A stretch of DNA of 64,000 nt. Source: Orthonyx spaldingii (lineage: Eukaryota; Chordata; Aves; Passeriformes; Orthonychidae). A program made the translations under genes and the position numbers. Below are positions 27,612 through 40,000 of the stretch, piece by piece. Location of the stretch: NCBI GenBank assembly GCA_013397795.1, contig VZTJ01000750.1, forward strand, positions 360,413 through 424,412, read 5' to 3'. Positions within the stretch are counted from its first letter, which is position 1, and each line of letters begins with the position of its first letter. The notes below the pieces were generated by a model. The model made no database searches. It was not told the DNA's origin and saw nothing but the letters and a program-made list of their open reading frames with translations.

Positions 27612-27667
27612 CTGGCTAGATTGAATGCATCATCAATCAAGCCTGCTCGATTACTGACAGAGATAAC
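27612..27667 (-). CDS. TRHDE: TRHDE exon, start of C-terminal helical domain
   Basis: The 56-bp exon encodes VISVSNRAGLIDDAFNLA plus the AG of an Arg codon. The S-N-R-A-x-L-I-D-D-A-F-x-L-A-R string is the strongly conserved opening of the M1 C-terminal (ERAP1-C-like) helical domain. The acceptor is gcccctcgcag and the donor is gtacgttttc. It enters in phase 0 and leaves in phase 2. The following exon begins with the A that completes AGA (Arg). It matches the remembered human protein at nearly every position (Ile for Leu, Asn for Ser). Confidence 0.98.
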
Positions 27668-27765
27668 CTGCGAGGGGCAAGCACAGAAATTGAACCATTT
27701 AGGGTCATGAAACAGTGAAGGTTCATCCATGAAAGCAGATTTTCGGGATGAGAAGAGGAGCTTAC
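27668..27765 (-). other. 98-bp TRHDE mini-intron, open in frame
   Basis: This intron starts gtaagctcctc and ends cttgcccctcgcag on the minus strand. At 98 bp it is near the lower end for vertebrate introns, while several neighbours are 9-20 kb. It has 32 in-frame sense codons and no stop, but its length is not a multiple of three. If retained, translation would continue through it, shift frame in the next exon and stop at TGA (27637-27639) after about 42 foreign residues. The protein family match resumes perfectly on both sides only when the intron is removed, so it is a real intron and not coding insertion. Confidence 0.93.
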
Positions 27766-27899
27766 CTCATGGTTCCTGGTTAGCTGATTAATTAGCAGCC
27801 TCCAATTCCTAATATCATAATTCACTCTGAAGTAGCCAGTCTGGTTGATGTTCCCCAGCAACCAATTTGCCTCTTCCAAAGCAGGAATTCTGTGGTGTT
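27766..27899 (-). CDS. TRHDE: TRHDE exon, beta-sandwich core (NWLLGNINQTGYFRVNYD)
   Basis: The 134-bp exon completes a Glu codon and encodes 44 further residues. It includes NWLLGNINQTGYFRVNYD, the M1 landmark N-x-x-x-x-G-Y-[FY]-R-V-N-Y-D, then RNWRLLINQLTRNHE. Asn-Gln-Thr is a potential glycosylation site. The acceptor is tttgtttccag and the donor is gtaagctcct, a good consensus. It ends in phase 0 after Glu. The first residues (His-His-Arg-Ile-Pro-Ala-Leu-Glu-Glu-Ala) are the most divergent part relative to the remembered human protein, while the core is almost unchanged. It is separated from the next exon by only 98 bp. Confidence 0.98.
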
Positions 27900-28799
27900 C
27901 TGGAAACAAAGAATAAGAAGGGAAGAGGTCTTGGTTTTAAACTTAAACATTCTAAAGATGCATCTGTTACATTTTCTCCTTCTTTAAATATACATGAAGG
28001 CAGTAAAATTAATTCAAAGACTAACAAAAATATTGTGTTTGATTACTAATTTCCTTTCTCTGTTCTGATGCCAGCTGACATTCCCTTTCACCCACACAGA
28101 ACTTCAAGGGTGCTTTTTTTCCTGGTAAATATTTTTTTTAATGAGAGTTAGCCGGTTTAAGTCCGGTACCCTTATTCTGGCCATGATTAAATAGCTTTCT
28201 ACAATGGTAACTCAAACAATTCAATGGATGTGCTATAGAGAGAAGAGTAAACCTGTGATTAAAAAAAATAAATTCTTAAGTGTTTCTGCATGTATTTGAT
28301 TAAGCTTTTACACTGGATTTTAAATTAAAGTACTTCCAGTTGTACAGCTTCTAGCTACTAACCACTGAGAGCCTCTTCTTTAGAGCTAGACCAATTAACC
28401 TTGTATCACCTAACCTGTTCTTCATCTTTCCCCTCGTTTTAAGTAATCACTTTAAGGCTGAAAGTCTAAATTTATTACAATATTTGTACAGTCAAGCACT
28501 CCACAGCTAGTTGCAAGAATAGGGATTTCAAAATTTCAAAAACAGAAATGCCTTGAACTCACAATATGCACTTCTTTTTTACCGTGGCACAAAGCCTCAG
28601 GCTTCAAAATCTCTGGAAAAAGTCTTCAATCTAGTAAATTATTTTGACATAACTAACCATGAATGAGAACACATTAAAAATTCAGAAACATGTTTTTCAA
28701 TTAATAAAATTAGTTTTTACTCTGTTGAAGGAATAGTCTTCTCATTCATTTTTAAAAATAAAAAAGAAATACATAAAATTTGTTATAAATGTAATTCCA

Positions 28800-28833
28800 C
28801 CAGGGAATTGTTTGGTGTGCTTGAATTCCCTGG
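28800..28833. repeat. Inverted repeat, 10-bp arms
   Basis: Arms ccagggaatt (28800-28809) and aattccctgg (28824-28833) are exact complements with a 14-nt spacer, inside the 9.1-kb intron. Confidence 0.75.
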
Positions 28834-31800
28834 AAGTAACAAATGGGAAAAAAGTTAGAAATGTGGTCTTTACAATTCACACATACTATCTTGTACATAG
28901 GCTTACTAAAGAAATTGATTTGTTTCAGTCTTTCTTATAAAAAAGCAATTTCTGAGGAAATAATAGTTAACTAGGGCTACAGATAAAAGTTGAACTTCTC
29001 CCTTGAGTAACAGCAAACCCACAAATAACTACTATTTCAAGGTGCAATAAGTACCAAGATCAGCAAGACTCCAATCTTAAAAACACATAATTATACGTTT
29101 AAATTCATGGACCTGCACTATGCACATGAATTTAGATAAAAAAACTGCAGGATTAAACAAGAAAGTCCTCTTTTCTCCTAGGTCATTCTGAAACCATTAA
29201 AATCTCTGAAAAATACACTTATTAGAAATATTGAGCTCAGAATATGTAGTTGTTGCCTATTCAATTCAATTGTTATTGCTCTTTTAGCTACCTATGGTAA
29301 AGCACCAAGCAGACATGTTCTTTAGGATCCAACATATCCTGCAGAAATAGGACTGAGACAATCTTAATTAAGTCCTACAACTCTGTGGGCTTCCCAGGCG
29401 TTCATACTGTCAAAGCACCTAAGCTGCTTTTGCCACACAATCTGATTTGGAACAAAGCTGTAACACTTGGGTGTCCTTTCTTCCACAAGGAGCTGTACAG
29501 ATCAGTCCTAAGCAATCTCTCTTAGACTTGCTCTTCTGTTTAAATCCTTTTTTCATCGGGTCCAAGTCAGAACCAGCCTGTTGCTCCTTAGAGAAGACTT
29601 GACTTCTGTTCCTTTGTAACCTTATACCACCTTAATGCAATACAGCTTTCTGCCCATGCTCTTTGGCTGCAAACAACCTTTAAATGCCACCAGTCCTGAA
29701 AGCAGCTACTTGCAACTGGTTAATCCTTGCACCTCTACATTACTACCTAAAAGCATACCAAATAGGCTGTAAGCACACATTAAGCAATATCTGGGTAAAT
29801 AAACACATTAAATGGAAATTTTCAAAGTCAGATGTAATTAAAAAACACATACACTTTTCCTTCTTTGAGCATTGCTATTAAATTTTCACCTCTGAAGTGA
29901 GGAAATTACTTATGCTTTAAAAGAGTATTGAATGATACTTGCCAGTCAAAAATGACAAGTTCAGAATAAGCTATTTCACACGTAACAGCAGTGCAACACC
30001 CCCAGTACATACCACTATAAAGGAGGAGAGTATCTTTTCAAAATGTGTTGGCATTATTGCTGTTTTGGTCAGTTTAAATACAACCATAACCCCTTGCTAT
30101 CATTTTTTGATAAGACCACTCATGTACTAACCTTCTCCTGAAACACAGGACAGGAATCTTTCACACCCTCCCAGCACATATAAAAGGTGGCTATTTTAAG
30201 CAACTGCCTGATATATGTGCTTCATATAGTTCTGTATAATTTAGTTGAATTTGATATTTGTGTCTGTCGGTTCTCATGCTTTCCTATAAAAGACATTCTT
30301 TCTTTTGGTGATTACAGGCACTAAAAATTTCTATACATCTGGGTAATGTTTCCACTTACCACAAACACATTTATTAGTTTCCTATTAAAAGTACTGTAGT
30401 TAGGGAAAAGGTAGTACCTCAGTGTTAAACCCTACATTAAACCATTCATGACTTTCTAAACAACAAAGATTTCATTTGGAATGAAATCTATCTCTGAAGG
30501 TTTTAGTTCACCTCTTAAAAGTCAATCTAAAATATATATCCCATTGTATTTGAGATTAAAGGGAATTTTTTTAATAGTCCATCAGAAAGTGTTTTTCCAT
30601 GGCCATGTTTTGTCTGGATGCCTCAGAAAATAACAGTGCTTTAACACTTCTATTTTGCTGCATACATATAGAGAAAATAGTTAAACTTTATGACATTTGT
30701 TTTGGAGTAAAAAAATCAGTAAGGGTCTCATTCCCAATTTTTCTGCTCTTCAGGTGTGAGATAGTCCTCCAGCTGGTGAACGTGGCTTGAAGTTCTGAGC
30801 TCTCCCATCTATCAATCAACTTCAATTCCATCAAAACCAGCATGTGAGGCAGGTCTGGCAGAAGGGCACCCTTCTTCAAGAGAGTACTGCCAAAAGCATG
30901 GACCAAACACAATTCCAGTACCATTTCAAGTCTTCAGACTCACAGTTGTTTTAACTCTTCAGTTTATACAAGCCCTAGCATACTAAGAAATTGGTTTATG
31001 CTAGCAGAATCTCTACTGGGGAATTGATTCCATTTTGCTGCAAAAATAACTGCACAAGTGTAGCAGAATTTCTTGACAACAACAGCAAGTGAATTTTTTC
31101 TGACATAAACGTGTTCCATGAGGAATTTCACAATAATTTATACTGGCTTTAACTAAATTATGGAAATCTTCTTGCAAGAACTTTTCATACAGGGAGAAGG
31201 CAAACCAGAAGAAAAAGTTGTATCTCACTTGCCATGTTGCCAGAGCTCCATGCTGAAAGAAAATATTTTGATATAGAGACCAACACAATAAATGGAGCAC
31301 ATCTGCAAATATGATCTTTTTCCATCTCACATAACTTCTTCCTCAGACTACCCTTCCATCCATTAACATTCCTATATGATGGAACTGCTAATGTCTAATG
31401 TGATACACAATGTAAGCAGCAGTCTTCTGCTAGGATCTTCACTCAGCTGTTGGAATAAGGGGAATGATTCTGACTCACTCTGTCAAAATTACACACGACT
31501 GCAAATGCTGCATCCCTGGTCCTCACTATGGCTGGCTGAAGCTCAAAGCCGGACCTGTATATTGATCTTTCTTCACAGCGCTTCCCTTCTTCCTGCTTTT
31601 GAAAGATAAAAGAGTGGAGTCTGGAAGCAACACAGGTAAAGCTCAGCAGCTGAGTCTCAGAAAAGAAAAGAAAGGATATTTTTCTTAAGCTGCAACTAAT
31701 GCTCAGTTCCCCAGCGGGCGGCCAGCAAACCAACTCAGGAGCATCTGTTTTCTACAAAACACTTCATGGAGGAGAATTTGATGTTGAGTGGCTTAAAGTA

Positions 31801-33744
31801 GAGATTATCTAGTCGGAGGTGGCAAAGCAAATTGGGACTTGCTGTTGAAAGGCAATTGCCCTGTTGAACATTCCTTTCCCCCATCTCATGGCAATCCTGA
31901 GGAGATATTAGGAGCAATCTGAACAGCAGTCACTTTAACTGAGCTAGGGAGGTCCATCAAAGGAATATTTCCATGGAACGTAACAAATCAGATAGCAAAC
32001 AGGAGGTGGGGAGGGAAAGGGCAGGGAGGCAGACTAAGCTGTGTCAGCCAGTTCAGCAGTACTTGCTGAGTTGCATGGAGATGTTTCCTACTTGGAGACT
32101 GAGCACCAGAACAGTGATTCCCAGGGAAGAGCAAGTATGTCTTTGTCCCAAGCCCTGCTCACCTACTGGAAATGGATGCTAGCTAAACCTCCTCATTTGA
32201 GGTTAAGGTCAGTTCTGGATTTGTAGAAACATGCACAGGTGGGCCTGTGCTTCCACACCTTCATCAGCAATTGTCAACACCTTCCCACAAGCCCTGCTAA
32301 GCAGTCATGGGGATGAAATGGGTTCAAAGCTGGTTCTTGACTTTCTACCCACTACTGATTTTGGGCTGATCCCAAAACACTGTGGATACATGTTCACAGA
32401 TCATTACAGAAACCACAAAAGAGGCAATTTATCTAGGAGAAACAGAAACAAGCCCTGGAACTATGACAGAGCAGAAGTTTTGTAACACCAATGATTTCCA
32501 CAGTGCCAGCAAAATTTATCATTCAGCAGACACCTGCAAGACTGAGGCAGAAAGAGCACTGCAGCCACCTTAGTGTCATGTCTCTTACCTCAGCACAGAT
32601 AGGAAGGTTCAGGATGAGATGTTTCCTTTGTGACTGGTTTACAGTCACTTGAAGCAGAACAGCCTCACTCATGGCCACGGGAAGTGAGCAGGGAAAAGGT
32701 GGTGGTGACCTATCTGTGTAGCACTCTGAGAGCAAATGAGTTGGCTCCATTTCACACACCAGAAAAACTGAACCCAGTAAAAGGACCATCATCTGAGGGC
32801 TGGCATACCAACTGATGAGTAGAAATATCGTTACAGAAATGCTATGGTTCACTGGGTAAGGAGAAGAGAGACTGGCAGAAACACCTGCACAATGAAAAGC
32901 TTTCAAAACTATGACTACATACCTTTGACAAACAGGTGGTAAGAGCTATATTAAATCTGAAACATCTTGGATATTACGCAATTTGTCAAGCAAGTTGCCA
33001 AGGCTTGGCACTGTCCTCCCTACAGGATTTGCTGCAAAGGACAATGAATTGCGACCCAAAAAGACACTGCATAGCTGTAAGTTCCAGTGTGTTCCTTCAC
33101 TTTGGTGCTGTGAAGAATTGACAGATCTAGCACTGTTGCCAGCACTTGTGGTGACATGCAGTTATCTGAACTGATCCTGCTCAGCATATTGAACAATCAG
33201 TGATCTGCACGTTCACTATCTCTGGTATGTACCATAGACAGACAGGATGAGGACACAGCAGCAACTCAATCATCCTAAATTCATGTGGCTCTCACTAAGC
33301 TGGAGAGCAGCCTCATATCCCTTGTTCATGAAAATACCAACTGGTATCCTACAACACCTTGGTGAGGTCACAGACACGGTAGCAAAGAAGATGCAAAAAT
33401 CAACAATTCTCTCTCTTGTCTTTCTGGATGTACATGAAGGAAAATACTTTTACATCAGCAAATAACCATTCTTGGTGAGCCAGGGCAAGGCATGGGGTTT
33501 ACTCCTGATGGATATTGTTATCTGAAATACCACCAAAAAAAAAAGGAACATTTTTTGATGTATTTCTGTATGTAGCTATTTCAAAATTGCTGTGGTTTCA
33601 TTTCTCTCAGGTAACTCACAGACAAGGTTAATTTTATTGGAAGATTTAACTGATATGCCAAGATATCACAGTGGTAATCATCAACTTGAACCCCCTTCCC
33701 TACTGACAGGTGAAATGAGGTGTGTGATCAGTAATACATGACTA

Positions 33745-34626
33745 TGTTAGCTTTGCATGGCCAGGTTTGGTAGTGGAGGAGAGACTACAGAAACGGCTTC
33801 TGTGAGAAGATGCCACAAGCTTTTCCTGTGTCCAGCAGAGGCAATGCCATCTGTATCCAAGATGGATGTGCCACTGGCCAAGGCTGAGCCAACCAGAATT
33901 GGTAGTAACGCCTCTGAGATAACATATTTAAGAATAAGAAGGAAAAAAAGTTATTGCTGAGATGTAATTGTGACCAGAGAAGACCAGGATGAGAACATAT
34001 GAGAGGAACAACCCTGCAAACACCAAGGTCAGTGGAGAAGAAGGGGCAGGAGGTGCTCCAGGCACCAGAGCTGGGATTCCTCTGCAGTCTGTGGTGCAGA
34101 CCATGATGAAGTAGCTGTGCCCCTGCAGCCCCATGGAGGACCATGAGGATGCAGAAATCCACCTGCAGCCCAGGGAGGAGACCCATGCCAGAGTAGGTGG
34201 ATGGCTGAGAGGAGACTGTGACTTTGAGGTTGGGACCCCATGTTGGAGCTGGGGAAAGACTCCTCTCCCTGAACAATGAGAGAAACAACCTGTGATGAAC
34301 TGACCATAACCCCCATTCCCTTCTCCCTGTACTGCTGGGGGGGGAAGAGGCAGAGCTGGGAAAGAGGGAGGTCTGGGGAGGGGGGGAAGGCATTTTAAGG
34401 TCTGTTTTTACTTCTCATTATCCTGCTCTTAGTAGTAAATCCAAATAATATCCCCAATTCGAGTCTGTTTTGACAAGACAGTACTTGGTGAGTGGTATCT
34501 AACTCAAACCTTAATCAAGACAAATGAACACTTTGTTATATTCTCTCTCCCCTGTCCAGTTTCAGAGGGGAGTGATAGAGCGACTTTGGTGGGTGACTGG
34601 TGTCCAACCAGGGTCAACACACCACA
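33745..34626 (+). mobile_element. LTR-like repeat, copy A (probable solo ERV LTR)
   Basis: About 880 bp beginning tgttagctttgcatgg and ending gggtcaacacaccaca (TG...CA). It closely resembles an avian LTR that I recognise by sequence but cannot name with certainty. Landmarks include ctctgagataacatatttaag (TATA-like, near 33917), aaggtcagtggagaagaagg, the tract gatgaactgaccataacccc, a G-run with purine-rich stretch near 34340-34390, gtctgttttgacaag and the terminal gtgatagagcgactttggtggg. It is shared with copy B at about 54603-55636 in the same orientation. No coding region or clear target-site duplication was seen. The long minus-strand frames across it (33785-34393, 34029-34316) are shadows. 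It lies antisense to TRHDE. Confidence 0.8.
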
Positions 34627-37009
34627 ATAACAAACAGAGAGAGCTGTTCATTACCTCCTATCCACTCTTTCAGTCACACTGGAAGTTCCTTCAGCGCAAC
34701 AGTTTAGTCAACAAGAAGGAATTGCCTATTCTTTCCTAAAAAGTGCACAGAAAGCATCCTCATCAACAGCATTTATTCCAAAGTTCACTTCAGTATCTGC
34801 ATTTAGTTACACTCATTTGAAGAACAACATGACCACTTCCAATCTTCCAAATATCCTCTGGGGCAGTTTGTTTCACCTCCAGCTTGCAGAGTTTTTCCCA
34901 GACTACTCACTGGGACAACACTGAAACTGTGTCCTCTGTACAACAGAAGTCTTCAAGATTCTTCCAGCCCACAAGAATCAAACCTGGAAATTGACCTTTG
35001 GAGTCTCAGAATTCCTTCCTCACCCCCATGAAACAAACATACCAGCTGCAGAAAAACTCCCAAGAATATCACAAAATCATGTATACCAGCCTCAATACAT
35101 AGCAGCATGTACAATGAATCATACATTGCGTATACATTCAGGCATATTCTTACTGATGTTTTTATGTGGAGGAATTCTTCATCTGAGCTAGCCCACAATA
35201 AGTAGAAGCAAGAGGACATTCTTGCTGTAGTCGTTAAGTTTACAGTCTAATTTTCCATGAGGCACAGCAAGTGAATGAGCGAGTGAAAGTAATCAGGAAG
35301 AACAAGGATAATGACAATAGATCAGTGTCATTGATTTGCTACACAGAAGACTGATGACTCAGAAAGGTTCCTCTTTAATTTCTATATAGTAGCCAGCCCA
35401 AAATAATTGCTCATACTGGCCATCATGAATTTGTTGATTTCTTGAAGGCATTCCAATAGAAGCAGTAGATCTTAAAAGAGTGGGTAGCAGTTTTATGGAC
35501 TTGTTCTTCCACAGCACTCTGCAAGTAAAAGGCAATGAGGAAGCATCTATGTAGATAATAGTAATATCCTGAACTTTGAAGTTGGGAGTGAAGAGAAGGA
35601 GGCATACATGTGCAACCTAATGAGAAGGGATGATCAACTCGGTCTGAAGTCAGTGGGAACCTTTCTAATAACTTCAATGAGAGTTCAATCAAGCCCTAAA
35701 GAACAAAAGTAGAGCAGGTCATTATGGCAGACTGTGAAAGTGCAAACAGGTCTTGAAGTATTTTGCAAGTGTTAATATTAAAAAGTATGGCCAATGCAAT
35801 AAGTTTCTGAAAAGTTAGGCAGAATCCGTATGCTTTGATGAGAATATGTTTCCCAAGTATGAAAATTGCTCTGGTTGCAGGCACATTTCTAGATCATTCT
35901 ATCATGGGAGCAGCGTAAAACATGTTACTTTCTCATAGGCTGCAAACGATCTCGGTAAAGAAACACATACCTTATACCACTAGAAAGCTGGGGTACTCAG
36001 ATTTCTACTGACCATACATCATTCATTTCCAGTCCTTCTGGCTGCTAAGCTCCATGTGACCAATATATTTTAGTAACTTACAAAAGAAAAAAAACATCTC
36101 ACACAAGTTTGACTCTATCTCCCATTAATTTTCTATTAGAGGGAAATCTCTATACTTTTCCACTTTTACAAGAAAGGATCAGTTCTCCCTCTACAGCCCA
36201 CATGTCAAGGGGATGCATGCATCCTTCTCTTCCCTTCTATATAATCATTCTATTCAAGTGCCCATATGTCTTCCCTCACTCTCTTCAATTCCAGTCCAAA
36301 ACTGTCAGATGATGTAGCATGAAGTGCTAAGGAAATAGATAAATATTTCATGAAATTTCTATGGTGGGCTTCCTTTCTTAGGTGATAAAAACCCACTGGT
36401 ATCTACCACTCACTGTCGTCCAGACAATAACTATTGTTCTGATCATGAAGAACTGAGGAGGAAGAAAATAAGAAGTCAGCAGAATAATGCACTTTTGAGG
36501 TCTTGCATATGGTTATCTAACAGAGAGAACAAACACTTTTGACAGATCAATAAGGAAAATTTTAATGACAACAACCATCTCTTAGCCCTGGTTCAGACTA
36601 TGGATCAAGTTAAAAATGCTAGAATTCTAAATGTACTAAATCATAATTATCATATCTGCTTCATTATACAATATTACATTTAACTTTCACCAATCAATAA
36701 AGTGAATTGCATTCATCAATGATCTGATATGTGTTGCCAAATATAAAATACTTAGCACTTTACATTTCTATGTAAAAGCTTTACATTATACTGTCTAAAT
36801 TCTGCAATAATTATAAATCTAGATTGTTGCTCATCCATCATTCCTCCTCCCTCCCTTCCCAGCTCTCCTTTTTTTTGCAAATCATTTTAAGCAGTTAAAA
36901 CTGGGTGCAGGACAACTAAACAATTATCTAGGATCAATTCCAAAGATACAGTTGAGGAAAAAACAAGTATGCTTTATGAGATTCCACTGGGAGGAAAGTT
37001 TATTTTTAC

Positions 37010-37098
37010 CTGATTTGTTAGACACCCATATAATTGCCTCTGATGAGATGTGGCTCGTATTTCCTACTGCAATTGTTAATGGAATCTGCCACAAGTAG
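37010..37098 (-). CDS. TRHDE: TRHDE exon, beta-sandwich domain (YLWQIPLTI...)
   Basis: The 89-bp exon encodes one completed Ser codon, 29 residues beginning YLWQIPLTIAVGNTSHISSE, and the first base of a Glu codon. The W-x-I-P-L pattern is typical of the M1 beta-sandwich domain. Two potential N-glycosylation sites are visible: Asn-Thr-Ser and, at the end, Asn-Lys-Ser. The acceptor reads cctttgtcttgcag on the minus strand. The donor is gtaaaaataa, which is weak at the +5 position. The entry phase (C completing AG|C) and exit phase (G|AA) match both neighbours exactly. The exon stands alone between a 19.9-kb upstream intron and a 9.1-kb downstream intron. Confidence 0.97.
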
Positions 37099-40000
37099 CT
37101 GCAAGACAAAGGAGGGGGAATCTAAGAACAAAAATACTGAACTGATTCTTCTCACAGCAATCAGGGATCATGTCAAAGAAATCAAAACACAATCTCAGTA
37201 GCGGTGTAAAGATCTGTGGATTCTAACACATTACTTTGATTTTGAAATGCATTTGCTATTAGCAATAAAACGAAGAAAAAATCATTTATAAAAAAAACCC
37301 CAACCTAAATTATATTTTACATTTTTTCACACACTATCATCATATAAGGACATTTTTACAAGGCTTTTCCTAGTTTAAGAAAATGCTTCACAAAAGAGGA
37401 AATCATGATTTCTCGTATAAAGAAGAATACTTTTTTACATTTTCTTAGAAAAAAACTTGCACATAAGACATGCTTTGATTTATAGGGACTTCAAAGTTTA
37501 AAATTACCATACTCTTCTCGCAACTTCTTAAAAAGCTACAACAGGCTTTCATTGCTGCTGGTTTATAAAAACAAAATGAATGGGACAGATCTCCACTTCT
37601 TGGCACCATTTATTACCACCTATGCATATGCAAACTGGACAAAACATGCTACGTGTGGGTTTGGTGATACACTGGTATAATCAGATCCTAACTTCCCTAT
37701 AGGGTATTACAAATTGTTTCTCATTTGAAGTAAATGTTATAAATACCATCTTTGTCTCAATAAACAGAAATTGATTGTATGAAGTGAATATTTTTAGGAA
37801 CAGACGGAAAGAATGATTTCCTTCATGTCTTCATCATCACCTCTATTCCTGAACTCTCAAAAGTAGCATTTCACCAGTCAGTGGAAGAGTAGACATTTCC
37901 CTCACAGGCCTGCCATGTCATTTTGTAAACCAGTAAAGGGGAAGCACTCAGTAGTAGTACAAGTAGTACCTTTGCTGGTCCTTAGTTAGGCAGTCAATGG
38001 AGTGTGTGTGCAGTTAAGCAAGGCAGCATGGCAAGAGACTGGCCCCAACTCAGATATGGCCATATACTACCACTTGGATACCAAGAAGAATATCATTTTA
38101 GACTGATTGCATTAAAATCGTGCAGAGATGACTGCGGGCCAATTATCTTCTGCTAGTACACAGCACTGCAAAACTACCATACTGAAGAAAAAATAAGGTT
38201 TGTTCCTTCCCATGTACCCAGAAGCCTGCTCTGCTGAATTACAAACACCACTCAAATATTCCACAGCCACAGGCAACATGGGCTGGCTTCCAAGAGTTGC
38301 CTTGCTGGCCTGACTTGGAGGTTCGGGGAAGGGACAGACCCCTGCCCTGCTACCACACTTGGCTCACAGCTCCCCACCCATCTGCAAAAAGCCTCCAGCA
38401 CACAGGGGAATATGTACTGCTTAGAACAGAATTGTGTGCAGGGAAACACTTGTCCATACAGCAGTGATTCAGCAAAGACAGGGAGATACTTGGACAACCA
38501 CACAGCTGAAAGACCTATGAGTGACACTTGAAAGGAAACATGGCATTTATTGCCATATGGGAGAAAAGTTTCCATGTAATTTTAGGTTCTCTGAATGTTG
38601 GTAACATGACACACTGGGAAAATAATTAGCTATACTCCTGCACTGAATATAAGCTCCACATAAGCACATGCTCTGGCAGACACTTTTTGGATTATTAAGC
38701 TGTGTCATTTGAAGATGCTATTGGCTTTATCAGTCTGCCCACTCTTTATGCTGGACATTATCACACTCCACAGCACAGCCAGCAGAAAAAGATGTCCATT
38801 GGTGCATTAGCTTTTCCAGTTCCCAATCTGGAGTCTTCACAGAAGGCTACCTTCATTTTTGGCTTAACTAATATTCTGGACTATGAACAGGAGTAATGAG
38901 GTGCAAGTGTGTACTGTGTCCTACTGCTTTAGCTATAGCAGCAGTAACTCGTGGGTTCAACAGGTGAGAGCAGTCAGGAGATGCTGTGAAGTGATGCACT
39001 GAATTATATTCACTACCCTCCTAAATATAAATATATACATACATATAAGGATACCTTACTAGACACCCACCAGTGTTTTCGAGTCTGTCCAAAAAACCTC
39101 CTAGGAAATACATCACCTTTAGAAACATACCCAATTCTAAATACTTGGCTCTCCAGAATGAAAACGATGCTGGCAAACTGTCATTGAGAAAAATGAGGCA
39201 AAATTTAGCATAGTTTGTACATTATTTGAAAGAACATGCACACTGGTATGTGAAAAAAAAAATTTAAAACTGCATTTGCATGATATTGTTACGACCCTTC
39301 AACTCCTACAGAAAAAGCTAAACTGCAAAATAAAAGATACTGTGAGCGGCCTGTGTAGCTGATTTCAGCACATATATACACACCCACAAATATTAATGTA
39401 TGAACATATACATGGACGCCTTTTAATCGGAGAAGGAACTTCACAGAAAGGTATTCGGTACATCACAATATCTCTACAGAGAAGAATTTTATACTACCTT
39501 ATATTATTTTATATTGCCTCCAATTAAGGTAAATCCTATCGAAGTAAAGACAGATCCTTCTCTGAAAGGTGATCTAGCTATAGAACAAGTGTCACAAAAG
39601 CTACCCACCAGAAAACACGTGGGATTTACTTGGGAATATTAGTTCTGGCAAATTTAACTTTTATATCCACAATATAAGAGACCTCCTGACATTCTCTCTT
39701 GGTTTGAAAGACAGGTGTCTGCTAAGGAAGGCAGGAGCCTACCGTAGAATGGAAAATGTAACCCCCTTCCCTCCGAATTATTATTATAATTGTGAAAATA
39801 GGGGGCTTTCAGGCAAAGATTCTTGGTGCTTTCCAGGAAACTCAAATCTCACCCTCTTGGTTACTGGCTTCCCAGATGAATCACAGGTGTCCTTTTAGTG
39901 GACATCTAGAAAAAACCCACATTTTTCTTACTTTACTGCTGCTGTTTTCTCTGTTTATCTATTTTCTCCTTCCATTCCTCTTCATTCTCAGAGAAACTTC

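Larger units (their letters stand above)
27900..37009 (-). other. TRHDE intron, 9.1 kb, with one LTR-like repeat
   Basis: This intron lies between exons 37010-37098 and 27766-27899. It contains the LTR-like repeat at about 33745-34626 and a 10-bp-arm hairpin (28800-28833). The part from about 31400 to 33500 looks less AT-rich and has several short overlapping open frames on both strands, none recognisable. It may be an old decayed repeat or ordinary unique sequence. Confidence 0.88.

Noticed and set aside
27637..27909. 90-codon frame as one uninterrupted exon
   Set aside because: Protein similarity stops at Asn-His-Glu (27766) and resumes at 27667 in another frame. Clear GT and AG borders show an intron between.
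33785..34393. 202-codon minus-strand open frame
   Set aside because: It lies within LTR copy A, has no known domain, and corresponds to antisense translation of a non-coding repeat. The same kind of frame recurs over copy B.
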